Assembly: GCA_036426205.1 (NCBI GenBank)
Contig: CM071570.1
Span: 48,410,629-48,474,628, forward strand
Length of the DNA stretch: 64,000 nt
Origin: Ascaphus truei
Taxonomy: Eukaryota > Chordata > Amphibia > Anura > Ascaphidae
Direction: 5' to 3'
Of this stretch, positions 9,405-21,084 are shown piece after piece; within the stretch, counting starts at the first letter, position 1; every line of letters begins with the position of its first letter. Under the pieces are notes generated by a model. It searched no databases. It was not told the origin of the DNA and was given only the letters and a program-made list of their open reading frames with translations. A program made the translations under genes and the position numbers.

Positions 9405-11647
9405 AGTATGTAGGTTCAACGAGAGGCTTGCTTGCGGAAAATAAAAAGTATCTTTGGACAACAGAGGAGGTAATTTGGAAGCAGAGTTGTTACGTCATGA
9501 GAGTAGATGGATTTTCAATTTAAATTGTGAGGCCCCCAAGGGCCTCAATGAGGATCTCAACTTCTCATCATTTATATAACTAAACCATCTAGCGTTTGAT
9601 TATCTCCCCATATATTATAGGGGATAGGTTCATATACTTATGGATCGTGTTACTTTTTCAAATATGTTCATGTCATTAATATTTCTCTCTCTCTCTCTTT
9701 TTTTTTTTAAATTCTCTTTCATGTGTGCCTTTCATTTCCTGATTGGTCTTTATAAACATGGGACTTGATACATTCCGGGATACTTGTTTCCATGTATCCA
9801 CCCTGGATAATTACCGTTTATCAGGGCTACTTGCTTTGCAGCAGCATCTATTACTTCTCCCAGTATTTGATACTTTATTTAGTAGCTACATTCATTACTA
9901 TTTGTATCTATCTGCAACTGCTACTTTCCACCAGGGTTTACTATGCATTGTTTTTGCCAACACTCTTGCATATGTATTTACATCTACCCTGACTTGAGGT
10001 GCACCCGTGCCTCTATTTAACCTGTTGGACAGGCATCAAAGTTTTCAGAAGGTGATATTTTGACCCCTCCTGGACCTTAAGGATTTACTGTGAGGTTATA
10101 GTACCCTTTGCACCTTCTGGGGTACTTTTTCTGTCTAGTGGGTACTGTACTATTGTGATACTTCTTTGTACCCTACCACACTTTTTTTGCTGGCTTTATT
10201 GTTTTTTTTTTTTACCTTTAGCACTTTGGAGACGGTCCACTTATACAGTATATGTTTTTTTTTTTTTAGTATTTGTATTACCTTTTGTCTTGTTTGTTTG
10301 ACCATTGATTGCATATTTAATACATTTTGTAAAAAAAAAATTGTACCCAGCCTAAATGCCCCGAGTTTCTGTGAAGCTTGTCTTTTTAAGATTTGCTTTA
10401 TTTTCTGGTTTTATATATTTACTTAATCTAGGAGCACCACCTATATTTTATAGGTTAGGGTGTTTTTTTTTTTTTTTTTAATCAATTTGGAAGTAGTGCT
10501 GCCTTCAGTCCCCTGTTCTCATATAAACACTATTATACAGGAATTGTTTACGCTCTGCTGCAAAATTTGCCCAGAAATGCTCTGCGGTCACTTTGGCATT
10601 TTTTAATCCTCATTTTGCAGCAGATATCTGTGTTTCCCCTGATTACTTACAAAGTATTTGGGGGTTATTCATTAACGTCCATTACCGGTTAACACACATG
10701 ATGACACCCATTGACTTGGGAGCTAATATGGCATTGGGTGCGTTAACTGCACGGTCCTTAATATATAACCTATAAGATATTTTCGGCCTAGTGTCTGTCC
10801 CTGCAACTTATTTACATCATATTTTTTTTGCTATCTTGAAAACATACTGTGCGTTTCTGAAAATATCAGACAATCTCATGTGTTGGAAAATATTAATTAG
10901 AAAATTTAAACGGACTATTAAAGAAACAAAAGTACATCATGTTGTGAATTTTCTAATGTTTTCCTGAGTCATTACAAACGTGGGAGCTCGTACTAAAATC
11001 AGTATGTGTGTAGCTAAAGGGCTGAGACAACCGATGGGTCCCGACCCTGAATTGTCACATGTGAACGACTCATGTCTTGATCAATGACCGTGTATATATA
11101 TATACCACTGTAATGGTGACATATTTTGATAACAACCTTTGTTATTTTTGTAACCCCTCTATTTCCACAGTCTATATTTGATATGACAGGGCCTGAGTCC
11201 ATCCTCCTTTAGTACACTATAATTGGACCTCTTGAATAAAAGCAGACAAATCTCGCTCGCTCTCATCTGGATCGCTCTTGCTGTGGGCTCTTCTCTCTCT
11301 GTGTATGGGGATGTGTTTCTGCTGCTGTCTCTCACTTTTCTTTCTTCTCGGCTAGCAGTTTCCTACAAGCCATCTCTTTCACCTCTGAGGCTGTCTCTCG
11401 CATTGTCACCTGGGCTTTCTCCCTGTGCGTAATCTGTATTTGCTTTCCTGTCTGTCGGGGAATGAACGTGGATCCGGTAATTAAATGTTTGCAATTTACA
11501 CAACCTGTACAGTGTAAAGTGCTTTTCGGCGTATTGAGCCAGGTCGTGGGTTTGTTAGTTTCATGTAGAACCTTATGTAATATCCAATCATGCACATTTT
11601 TAACACGTTTAAAAGAGGTTTAGCAGTAAGGGCATCCCTTAGTGTCT
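9405..11647. other. AT-rich unassigned DNA
   Basis: Long T-rich stretches (for example 10200-10275 and 10460-10485) with no convincing coding potential. The segment at about 9750-10480 has the texture of the untranslated parts of Penelope-like elements seen elsewhere in the window (short ORFs rich in Phe/Leu/Tyr, TACTTT-rich), but no diagnostic motif was found. Part near 10660-10770 (TTATTCATTAACG, GCATTGGGTGCGTTAAC) looks like a small inverted-repeat element. Confidence 0.35.
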
Positions 11648-11757
11648 GGTCCGTATAAGGATGGTTGTTGGTCCGTATAAGGATGGTTGTTGGTCCGTAT
11701 AAGGATGGTTGTTGGTCCGTATAAGGATGGTTGTTGGTCCGTATAAGGATGGTTGGC
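11648..11757. repeat. 22-bp tandem repeat, five copies
   Basis: The unit GGTCCGTATAAGGATGGTTG followed by TT begins at 11648 and repeats every 22 bp. The first four copies are identical; the fifth ends differently. Such homogeneity implies recent expansion. Confidence 0.95.
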
Positions 11758-13178
11758 CAATGGTTGTTGATCTGTTTAAAAACGGATGATGTAATGTTCT
11801 ATTTGCTTGTAATTAACACACACAATCCTTGCAAGCTCTGAACCCAACACCCACCACATCATATATATTTGTGTCAAAAGAAGTGCTATTGGGTGTAACA
11901 AAATATACTTTATAAAACAAAAAGCCCCAATACTACATGCAAATGACAAAGAATATAGCTCAACACTAATCTGTTTGTCTTCTCATAAGTAAGATTTGTT
12001 TAGTTAAACTCCTTGGCCAAAGTGTTAAGCCTTCAGCCCCACCAAGCTATGACCCCTTTGCAGGTCCTAACAGTAACTGTGAAAGGGAGGTTGTGCTTTG
12101 GCGTGGCTGCAGGCTTATAATGCTTTGGCTAAAGAGTTTAACTAAATGACCCATACTTATGAGAAGGGAGTAGAAGTAGAAGATACTCAACAGGTGCACG
12201 TTTGTAGTGAGTGGATAATGCTAATGGCTTTTTTTTATGCAAAAAGAGAAAATGTGCTACAGTGCTAATGCTTACAAATATATAGTGAACTATAATACTA
12301 ATACTAATATCAAATAAGTGCCAAAAATATAGCTAGGCTGCCTGGACCAAGTGAAATGGTTACATATCACATACTGTATAACAGATAAAAAAAAAATGCC
12401 GGCACCTAATAACAAAAGTGTCAGTGGAAAAAAGACCTGACCATAACATAAACAGTCCAGTCCTGTTGAAACTAGGAATCCTCTGTAGAGTCTTGATTGT
12501 TGTCACATATTCTCTTGAGAAAGATCCCACTGGGGGACCGAAACGTTGGTTTGTCTTTTTTTCAATACAAAGAACTTGTGATCAAACTTACCAGAGTGCT
12601 GTCTCCTGATCTCGTGCTTTAAACGGTATCGTATGGCTTATTATTGCTTTAAGGGACAAGGACCCAATTTTTTTCTACTTGCATGTGGAGCGCCGGCTGC
12701 TTCTTTGGATTGTATGTATGTCTATATATGTAATGAGAGAGAGTAGCCTTGCTTATAAAAAGATGAAAGTGTTGGGTGTCTCGGTGTCCATATCTTATGC
12801 ATGGTTAACTCCTGAGGATAAAAGACAATTTATTTCTGCTTAGGTTGTAAACTAACATTAATCTATGGTAAATGGATTAGTTACCAAACAGAAGGCCAGG
12901 TTAAACAGATCAATTCCCAATCTGCAGGATTGTAGAGACATCTCACAACTTCCCTTTTACAGATAATAGCTTTCACCTAAATCACATTGTGTCCATTATT
13001 TTCAATTATATTACATTAGATCATTTTGTCTAAAAACACATCTTTTGGCAATCGTGAAACAGACAAAGATATAGGCTGCATATTAATATGAGAACTATGT
13101 TTTTATGACCACAAAGCTGCGTTATTGATTTAACGAAGCGTTAACTGAAATAAATGAATTGATCTCTTCAAAGCTCAC
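11758..13178 (+). repeat. Penelope-like terminal-repeat remnant with hammerhead-like motif (approximate bounds)
   Basis: Around 12515-12547 lies UUGAGAA, an extra A, GATCCC, a short loop, GGGACC, GAAA and CGTTG. This is the same layout as the motifs in the proven Penelope-like element at 34.5 and 37.0 kb. Downstream, CAGAGTGCTGTCTCC (about 12592) resembles CAGAGCACTGGAGTG (about 44261) behind another such motif. No protein-coding part survives and the outer limits are uncertain. Confidence 0.4.
12515..12547 (+). ncRNA. Hammerhead-like motif (degenerate)
   Basis: UUGAGAA (core CUGANGA with changes) at 12515-12521, one extra A, helix II GATCCC/GGGACC (12523-12528 with 12534-12539, 5 of 6 paired), GAAA at 12540-12543, then CGUU. 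Probably inactive. Confidence 0.35.
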
Positions 13179-13181
13179 TTA

Positions 13182-13568
13182 GGCCCAGGCCATGGTTAGT
13201 GCTTGCTTGCTTAAGCGTGCTCTCACTTGCTGATGCTTGCCACTGAGCCCCTACAGCCGCAATTAGAGCGGCTTTAGTAGGGGCTCACCTGCGCTTCCGC
13301 GCGCTTGCGGAAGCGCAGGTCTTAGAGGAATTTAAAATTCCCCCGCTTACCGGCGCAACAGGCCGGTCACGTGAGCGGTTCGCCCAATGAGGGCGAACCA
13401 GCTCCGTGACGTCACTGGCCCGCCCCCGGCCAGTGACGGCCCCGGCCCGCCCCCGCCCCCGGCCCGCTGACAGCGCGTGCGGTAAGCAACCGCAAGGCCA
13501 GGGAAAGCACCCGCTTTCTCTGAGCCTCAGCGCGCCTCAGCGAGCAAGCAGGGAGCATGGACTCAGCC
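13182..13568. mobile_element. Harbinger-like non-autonomous element
   Basis: Ends are GGCCCAGGCCATGG (13182) and CCATGGACTCAGCC (to 13568), bordered by TTA (13179-13181) and TAA (13569-13571). The core GCCCAATGAGGGCGAACCAG followed by CTCCGTGACGTCA is shared with the copies at 9.1, 43.3, 51.6 and 59.5 kb. No transposase is present. Confidence 0.7.
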
Positions 13569-13845
13569 TAACACAGTGCTCAGTGCCCTTGCGTTAGCTA
13601 TAACGGACGTTAGTGCTATGATATGTAAAAGAGGTGTTCCCTGTATCACAACGGAGCACACCTGAGATACTTGGGTTATATGCTTATAGGATATGCAAAG
13701 TGTATTTTAATGGATCCTATTAGCATATCTCACAGTTGCGCTCCTTCTTGAGCACAAGTGTCTCTCCATGTGTTGTTTGAAGGCAGATTTCACTCCCTCT
13801 CTCTTTGTGGTGCAGGTAAGGCACTTTCACCTCAGACATCTACTC

Positions 13846-14068
13846 CAGGGGGTGCTCAGTTCCAGTTCTCAAGCCCTCCCAACAGCTTATGTTTTAAGGA
13901 TATCCCAGCGTCACCACAGGTGGCTGAATCAGTTGCTCAGTCAATGTGTGAGCCACCTTTGCTGAAGCCGGGAGTGAGTAAGCACCTGTGGGGAAGCAGG
14001 GATATCCTTAAAACCTACCTTGTTGGGGGGTGGTGGTGGGGGTGTGTGGACTCGAGTTGAGCACCCCA
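13846..14068. mobile_element. Palindromic MITE, probably hAT-type
   Basis: Ends are CAGGGGGTGCTCA (13846) and TGAGCACCCCAG (to 14068). The inner arms GTTTTAAGGATATCCC (13891-13906) and GGGATATCCTTAAAAC (13999-14014) are perfect reverse complements. Central AGGTGGCT and AGCCACCT extend the hairpin. No clean target duplication was found, so the superfamily is inferred from the ends. Confidence 0.72.
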
Positions 14069-14069
14069 G

Positions 14070-14575
14070 ATCTGTTCGATGATTAGCATACAGATATTGA
14101 TATGATATCATTGATATGCATACAGATATTCGTACACATTCAAACATGGACATTAATGTATGCACAAATACACAGATGGTTAATATATTTCAGATATCGT
14201 ACATGCATGTACACATACAGTCATTTATACAAATGAATTCAGAAATACATTCATTAACATACACATTTGCACATACAGTTTTATTACATCTATCTACTCC
14301 AATCACATGGTATAACATTGTAAACATTGTTTGATATCTTGTCTTCTAAGGACTGTCACACCATAATGCAACGTACAGCCTAATAACTTAAATTGGACAG
14401 AAGGTGCCTCGTGGCTTAGTACTACTGAGGAAATATGACTCATGGAACCTGCTTTCTTCTCTGAATCCTTAATATTTAAAATCAAATGTACTCACACAGT
14501 AGCTATATTGTCTGCTACACTACTTTATATAACGATTGACTGTAATTATACTGCACAATGATGATGGATCTCAAT
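14070..14575. other. ATACA-rich low-complexity DNA
   Basis: Degenerate CATACA/ATGCATACAGATAT runs at about 14080-14280, with no gene. Confidence 0.5.
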
Positions 14576-14580
14576 AGCCC
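14576..14580. repeat. Left target-site duplication of the solo LTR
   Basis: AGCCC, identical to 15974-15978. Confidence 0.8.
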
Positions 14581-15973
14581 TGTGACGATGGGGAGGATTT
14601 GGCCCGGGATTAAAGGGGTTACAACCCCATTTGGCAACCGTCTACTCTCATCAGGGAAGCAAGGGGTTAACTGGACTGAGGTCCAGTAATGAGTTTTGCC
14701 TTGCTTCAATATCCAAATGTTTAGTCCACTGTGTAAATGTATCGTGTTATGCCAGTGTTTGCATCACCTACATGCTGGGATCCATCCGGGAGGGCAAGGG
14801 TTAATATTTATTTAGTGATTATAGCCCTTTCTTTGAATTACCCTCAAAGATGCCTGCCTACTAAATGCAAATGGTCAGGAGAGTGACCAAATGGTTAGGA
14901 AGCAGCCCCTGATCAAAGGCTCAGCCACTCTACCTGTTTGCAGGAAGCTAGAGTGGGTTGTGAGCGTTATAACTCACACTTACAAACGCCTCTGATTTAG
15001 GAGGTCTGGGGCATTGGGTGTGAAATCTAACACCAGGTGACAAATGTCCACTACCCCGGGGTCCCTGCTTCAAAGGATGTATTGATGGGGGCCAGGGGTG
15101 CGGTTACGCAAGGAGATATCAGAATGAGTGACCGTATTAAATATAAGAATATTATGAGATGTCCTCAGCTGAACGTGCTAAGAGTTACATATGTGTATTT
15201 GTGGGACTGACTCGCACATAAGGAATACAAACACCTGATGTTTAGCCGGTCCTAACAGACAGATATTAATATCTCTCTTAATTTTAGTATTACACGGTAA
15301 TATTTAGTCTCATTGGGAGCGTCATGCGTGACGGAATGTATTAATATGGCTCGCGTGCCAGTAAGTACTACTGAACTGAAGTTATGCAGTTATTTACAGT
15401 GTATATGGAATTTTGGTTCTGTTCTGGAAACTGCAGACTCCATTAGTTATGGTAATAAGCAGGAAGAACATCCTGCAAGAATTTACATAGCCCGGTGATC
15501 AAAGGCTAACTGCCTAATTGTTTATGCTGGGCCCAGGAACCAAGGAACTGACTGTTTTTTAAGTGTGATACTTCACACTAACAATGGAAGTCAAAAATCT
15601 GCTTCAAAGGGATTTTTGCTAGACAGCTCGGCATCTAGGGTTAAGAGATGAGTTTGACATGGTATTTAAGTCAGAGTCCCCCCTTACTCAAATGTCTTCA
15701 TGTATAGTCTTCATGCATGTGTCTTCATTCATGAACTGCAAGTATTGCTGTGATGTCAACTGAAACATGGAAGAAATGGCGCATCCTGTATCCTGATGGC
15801 TTTCTTGTCATAATCTTTAAGTAAGTGTCTATATTTTGCCTGTTATTTGTATATCTTGTGTTCACCTTTATCAAGGCATAAATTATATTTTATCATATCT
15901 AAGTCTCGTACCAGTTCAACCCAGTTATATATATTTTGGTGTAAATTACAACCTGTCATAAGCTATCGTGACA
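14581..15973. mobile_element. Solo LTR, 1,393 bp, with 5-bp target duplication
   Basis: Starts TGTGACGATGGGG and ends CTATCGTGACA, so it has TG...CA ends with near-complementary 9-bp termini (TGTGACGAT against ATCGTGACA, 8 of 9). AGCCC flanks both sides (14576-14580 and 15974-15978). A TATTTAAG box near 15663 could be its promoter. No internal coding region or second LTR is adjacent, which fits a solo LTR left by recombination of an endogenous retrovirus-like or Ty3-like element. A 61-residue frame inside it is not considered real. Confidence 0.82.
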
Positions 15974-15978
15974 AGCCC
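15974..15978. repeat. Right target-site duplication of the solo LTR
   Basis: AGCCC, identical to 14576-14580. Confidence 0.8.
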
Positions 15979-17245
15979 TTCTCCACTTCTTTTTTTTGGG
16001 CCTTTTGTTCCACTGTGGGGTGAGAAGAGCCATGTTAATGTGGAAATATATTGTGAAATACATTGTCGATGCACTTCAGGTCTTACTGTCCTATATGTCC
16101 AAACAGTGTTTGCCTACAGTGCTACAAATCAGTGGTATGTATTAAGCCCTGCACTGCTGGGGAACTGAGCAATGCCTCACAGACAGACCAATGCATTGCT
16201 ATTTCCCCAAAAGGGTGCAATATGTATTGGTTATGTAGCGTTAAGTACTGGCTGTTTTCTACACTTGTGCAATGTGATAATGTAAGATAATATTTGCTGC
16301 ATATTGTGGGCAGGCTAGAAGAGTAAGAATTATAAAAACTAGATTGACTAAAGTACCCAAGGACTTGTATGCATTTGGGCCAAGATTTACTAAAGGGTTT
16401 TAAGCTTTAGCACATTTTAACTCTTTTTCATTTAAAAGGAAATTAAAGTGTGCTTGAGCTTAACACATTTAAATGAATTTGGGTCTTGGTGTGTCTCTTG
16501 CACGCTTCCCTGAATCTAGATTGGAAAGACTCTTGCTTGGTTCTATGCAAATGCATTATACAATGAGCAGCAGTTTTATTGAGTTTGTTAAAATGTGTGT
16601 ATTACTTCACAGTACAATTCAATAGTATGAAAACAAACAGGGAAAATTGTAACATTTTAAACATTTAATAGAAAATCGTTGCAGGCAGAAAGTTAGAAAG
16701 AGAAATAAAATGTAAAAGAGAAGAACATTCAAAAACAATAACAAAGAATAAGAAATGTCTAAAGGTGCTAGTGGCAAAGGTAGGGCCCCCAACCCTGACA
16801 ACGGACAACAAGGGTTATTTGCAAGTAGTAAATTAGGGGGAAGAGCTGTCAATACAATACTCAAAAAAACTCCACTATTCATAATCCATTTTTAGTTGAA
16901 CAATATTCAATTGTTTACAAAATCAACTCCGCTTATTTGTTGGGGGAAATAAATTGTATACTTTGGCATGACTTGCTATGTATTGTACATGACTTGCTAT
17001 GTTAACACTTCTGAAGTATTGCAGACTCACTGGGTAATGTAACAGAGTCCTATGTAACAACATAGGTCACCTATTGTGATGGGTTCATTCTTTTGAGTAA
17101 CTTGCTGAAATCTAGTTTCCTTCAGTGGAAGCCTTCTCTCCCTCAACAATAAAACTCTGAGGACGTCCGGGAGGCGTGTCTTCATGATGGACACTTAAAA
17201 CCAATGCTCTCTGGCTGGCTGTTCTTGATCCACAGCCATCCTTCT
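15979..17245. other. Unassigned DNA with one MITE end
   Basis: At 16376-16500, TTGGGCCAAGATTTACTAAA begins a stretch with inverted AAGCTTTAGCACATTTTAA and GTGCTTGAGCTTAACAC pieces, the end of a family also present at 7443. The remainder is not recognised apart from the small frame listed separately. Confidence 0.4.
16755..16895 (+). pseudogene. 46-residue frame, possible LINE ORF1 start
   Basis: Begins MSKGASGKGRAPNPD, a basic, Gly/Ser/Pro-rich start like those of LINE ORF1 proteins, and is preceded by an A-rich leader. It stops after 46 codons with no downstream continuation found. It is weakly supported and could be a chance frame. Confidence 0.15.
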
Positions 17246-17250
17246 TTAAT

Positions 17251-17758
17251 ATGGTGACCATATTGTAAGTCCTTGATTTTCATTAAACATCCCGGTGTCC
17301 TGAGAAGTTTCTTAAAATCGTTCAAATGTTTCGGTTTTTAGCTGTTCTGTATTTGGATGGCGGCGGCGGCAGCAGAGGAGTGCAGTGGAGGAAGCTGGGG
17401 TGGTGGCAGAGCTGGGTGAGGGAGGGAAGACCCAGAAGTCTTCTGGTGTCTGCTGCCAGACTGGACCCCCCTGCTCCACAGGTAGGGACTTTAAACTGAG
17501 ATGTAGGAGGAGAATAGGGAGAGAGAATGGGGGAGGGGACGGGAGAGAATGTGGGAGAGAAGAGATAATTGGGGGGGTGAGAATAGGGGTAAGGTGTGTG
17601 TGTAATCGGAAATGGAAATGTCAATAATATAGCATAAATAGATAGGGAAGCTATTCGACAAATACCATTATAATATTTCTTTTTAAGTGATGTACTAAAT
17701 TTTCGAAATATTTTTTTCATGTGTTCCGGTTTCTACTTTTGAAAATCTGGTGACCCTA
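17251..17758. mobile_element. Probable hAT-like inverted-repeat element
   Basis: ATGGTGACCATATT at 17251 faces AATCTGGTGACCCTAT ending at 17759, giving imperfect ends of GGTGACC type. The interior is GA-rich on the plus strand. The flanks TCTTTAAT and CCTTCAAC match at 5 of 8 positions, all differences T/C, which could be a decayed 8-bp duplication. The 132-residue minus-strand frame across it is proline-rich and compositional. Confidence 0.4.
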
Positions 17759-17759
17759 T

Positions 17760-18510
17760 CCTTCAACCAACTTAAATTGTGGAATGTAGGCAAAACTTTG
17801 GGCTCCCCTTTGAGACCCATATTGTCTGCTACAGTTTTTGACAGGGATCAAATTTCAAACACCGTGAAATGGGGATATACCGTGAAATGGAGAGACTGAA
17901 AGCCGGAAGTGGAGGGAGCACTGCGGAGCCCTGAGACGGAGGGAGGAGCGGTCTCCCCACTTGCAATGACTTCTCACAGGTACTCACCCTGCCTCCACGC
18001 CTCTCCTGTGCTGGCCCTGATGTGGGTGTGGTTACAGCTGCAGCTGCCTCCAATTCCCACTGAAGTCTGCTGAGTGATGATAGCTCCACATGCAGAAGGT
18101 AGGGATCACCCACTTCCCCCTTTCCACTTGTCACTTTCTCTTCCCCCACACTTGTCCTCCACTGCCACTCCCTATGCTCCCTGTCACTCCCCCTCATCCC
18201 CTCCTACATGTATCACCCCCTCTCCCCCCTAACCCTTTTTCACCCCCTCTTCCCCTCTTCAACTCGTACTCTGTTAGTGTATAGTACTATCAGGTTATAT
18301 ACTCTTGTAAAATACAGGAGAGGGGGTGGGGGAGAATCAGAACGCAAAATAAACCACCACTAGTGCACTATTCAATTGTGTTAATAAATGTGTTTATAAA
18401 TGTAATATACACACACAACATTGCAGTGATGGAATTCTGAAGTGTCCTTGTTACCTGCAGTCAAAAGGTCCTCAATCCCACTATAGATGAGAAATAGAAA
18501 GTCTATGTAC
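17760..18510. other. Unassigned GC- then CT-rich DNA
   Basis: A short direct repeat CCGTGAAATGG (17862 and 17880) and a C/T-rich stretch at 18090-18250 explain the open frames. No gene was recognised. Confidence 0.4.
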
Positions 18511-18511
18511 A

Positions 18512-19556
18512 TGTAACGGGTATTCCCCCTACCCCAATCGCAGATAGAGTGCATGTGAGGGGGACCTATATGTTACCAGGTGTGGTGCGTATACCTGCAG
18601 GTTCACAGGAGGCCTGAGCCTCCGCTGATGGGAAACCGGGGTGAATCCTCTGGAATGATCTTACTTACAGCGCCTCCACCTCTGTAGGATTCTAGGAGTG
18701 TAGCATGTCCCCTTACAGAGGACCCACATACACAGTAAGCACATACACCGAAGTATATATAAGAACAGTTTACTGTATAGGAAACATAACATAACTCATA
18801 CATCAATGACAATAACCTTAGTGTCACCCATGTAACACTGGGCCTCATAGGCCGTAACCCCACACCATATATCCCTGAGTCCCAAGAGTCCCTCGTGTGG
18901 GACAGCGGCACTAGGTGGTGCAATTGGTGGTGCACTTGGTGACTTGGATAATACCTGCCCGGTGCTCCTGCTACCGGGTGCGCAGATGACCTTTACTTGG
19001 AATCCCTTGCTCCAGGAGATGATCCAAGATGCCTCCGCCTCAACGGTGGGTGGCACCTGCGTGGAGTGATCCACCTTTATAATGTCTCTTATCTCTGCTA
19101 TACCAGAGGATGTTATACCTTCACGCAATTCACCTTCACAGCAATTGCCAGGATGGTTACGTTTCCAGGCTGGACCCTCACTTGTCTAGGTTCTACAGGA
19201 CTATCTCAGGGGAGTCCCTGCAGTAATCACAAGCTGGGGGTGAGTAGGGCCTTAGCTGGGGCCTAAGGGGAGACTTCTGGCAAAGTGCAGGAGGCTAATT
19301 TCCTCCCTGCACAAACACACCCTCCCCTCTCTGTGTCCCAGCTCCTACTGACACTCTCACACTCGTGCTCCACTGTCAGCTTCCTGACTCCAGCGTGCAA
19401 CATTGTATCCTATGCTGCAGGAGAATCTGTAAACCCTATTGGCTTCAATGCAGCGGGTGAAAGGGCAGTCCCCAGAGGCTGCTGGGAGTTGTAGTCCCTT
19501 TGGGACCTCTTTTACATTAGGACCGCATTTTCTATGGGTACTGCGCACACGCGACA
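18512..19556 (-). mobile_element. LTR-type remnant on the minus strand (left limit firm)
   Basis: The plus-strand start TGTAACGGG (18512) is the reverse complement of an LTR end CCCGTTACA. Read on the minus strand it has GGTGGAGGCGCTG, then CAGGCCTCCTGTGA, then GCAGGTATACGCACCACAC, the same modules as the LTRs at 53.9-54.98 kb and 25.54 kb. TATATATAAG near 18755 could be a TATA-like or poly(A) region. The right limit is uncertain; DNA at 19.3-19.55 kb may belong to it or to flank. Confidence 0.5.
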
Positions 19557-19559
19557 ATG

Positions 19560-21070
19560 TACTTATTGATCCAGAGGAAGGCAAACAAAAAACCCCATTA
19601 AGGGGAAAAATTAATTCCTTCCTGACTCCAAGAATTGGCAATCGGATGAATCCCTGGATCAACATCTTCCGATGTATACTTATTTGGTATATCCATGTAT
19701 ACCTTTCCCATCTAAAAAGATGTCCAACCTTTTTTTGAACAAATCTATTGTATCTGCCATCACAGTCTCCATGGGTAATGAATTCCAAATTTTAACTGCC
19801 CTTACTGTAAAGAACCCTTTTCTTTGTTGCTCGTGAAATTTCCTTTCCTCCAACCTTAAGGGATGGCCCGAGTCCTTTGTACTGCCCGTGGGATGAATAG
19901 TTCTTTTGAAAGCTCCTTGTATTGTCCCCGAATATATTTGTATATAGTTATCATATCCCCTCTTAGATGCCTCTTTTCTAATGTAAATAAATCTAATTTA
20001 GCTAGCCTCTCCTCATAAGTTAGGTTGTCCATCCCCTTTATTAATTTGGTGGCTCTTCTCTGCACACTCTCTAGTTTCATAATGTATTTTCTTAGGATTG
20101 GTGCCCAAAATTGTACTCCATATTCAATGTGTGGTCTTACTGGTGCTTTGTAAAGGGGCATAATTATGTTTACTTCCCTTCCATCCATTGCCCGTTTGAT
20201 GCAAGATAAGATCTTGTTTGCCTTTGCAGCTACTGCATGACATTGGGCACTATTGCTAAGCCTGCTCTCTACAAGCCCCAATATATCTCCATTTAATTTG
20301 TAATTCACCTTTTTATTCTTGCATCCCAAATGCATAACCTTACATTTATCTGTATTAAACCTCATCTGCCATTTACCTGCCCACGTTTCCTGTCTCTCCA
20401 AGTCCTTCTGAGGAGAAATTACATTCAGCTCTGATTCTATTACATTACACAATTTAGTATCATCAGCAAAGATGGAGACTTTGCTCTCGATCCCAACCTC
20501 AAGGTCATTAATAAACAAGTTAAAAAGCAGGGTTCCCAGTTCCGATTCCTGAGGTACTCCACTCACGATTTTAGCCCAACCTGAAAAAATTCCATTTATG
20601 ACAACCCTCTGTTGTCTGTCCTTTAACCAGTTTTCAATCCAGGTGCATATATTATTACTGAGTCCAATTTTCTTTATTTTGTACACCAACCTCTTGTGTG
20701 AAACCGTATCAAAAGCCTTTGCAAAATCTAAGTAGACCACATCAACTGCATTACCCAGGTCTAAATTCCTACTTACCTCCTCAAAAAAAAAAAATTAGGT
20801 TAGTTTGGCAAGATCTATCCTTCATAAATCCATGCTGACTATTACTAATAATTTTGTTTTTCATTAGGTATTCCTGAATATTATTCCGTATTAAACCTTC
20901 AAGTAGTTTCCGTACTATTGAAGTCAGGCTTACAGGTCTGTAATTTCCAGGTTGTGATCTAGCTCCCTTTTTAAATATAGGCACCACATCTGCTTTACCT
21001 GTTTCAAACCATTTAGTCTTATTTGGAGATGGGCTGTTTTTAAAGAAAATCAAATGTGAGCGCAATACCT
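19560..21070 (-). pseudogene. CR1 LINE, 3' part (reverse transcriptase, minus strand)
   Basis: The minus strand encodes KADVVPIFKKGAR, NYRPVSLTSI, QHGFMKDRSC, then after an A-run frameshift near 20790 VYLDFAKAFDTVSHKRL, GVPQESELG, LLFNLFINDL, FADDTKL and a C-terminal region to about 19856. These are consecutive RT blocks of the CR1 clade. The FADD catalytic box is intact, while the usual PQGS has become PQES. The 3' end stops near 19560 without a recognisable CR1 terminal tail. It pairs with the inverted 5' half at 21085-23670. Confidence 0.88.
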
Positions 21071-21084
21071 TCCGTTGGTGGGAG

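Noticed and set aside
8649..9461. 270-residue minus-strand open frame
   Set aside because: It lies exactly over two non-autonomous GC-rich elements, crosses their inverted ends and shows no domain.
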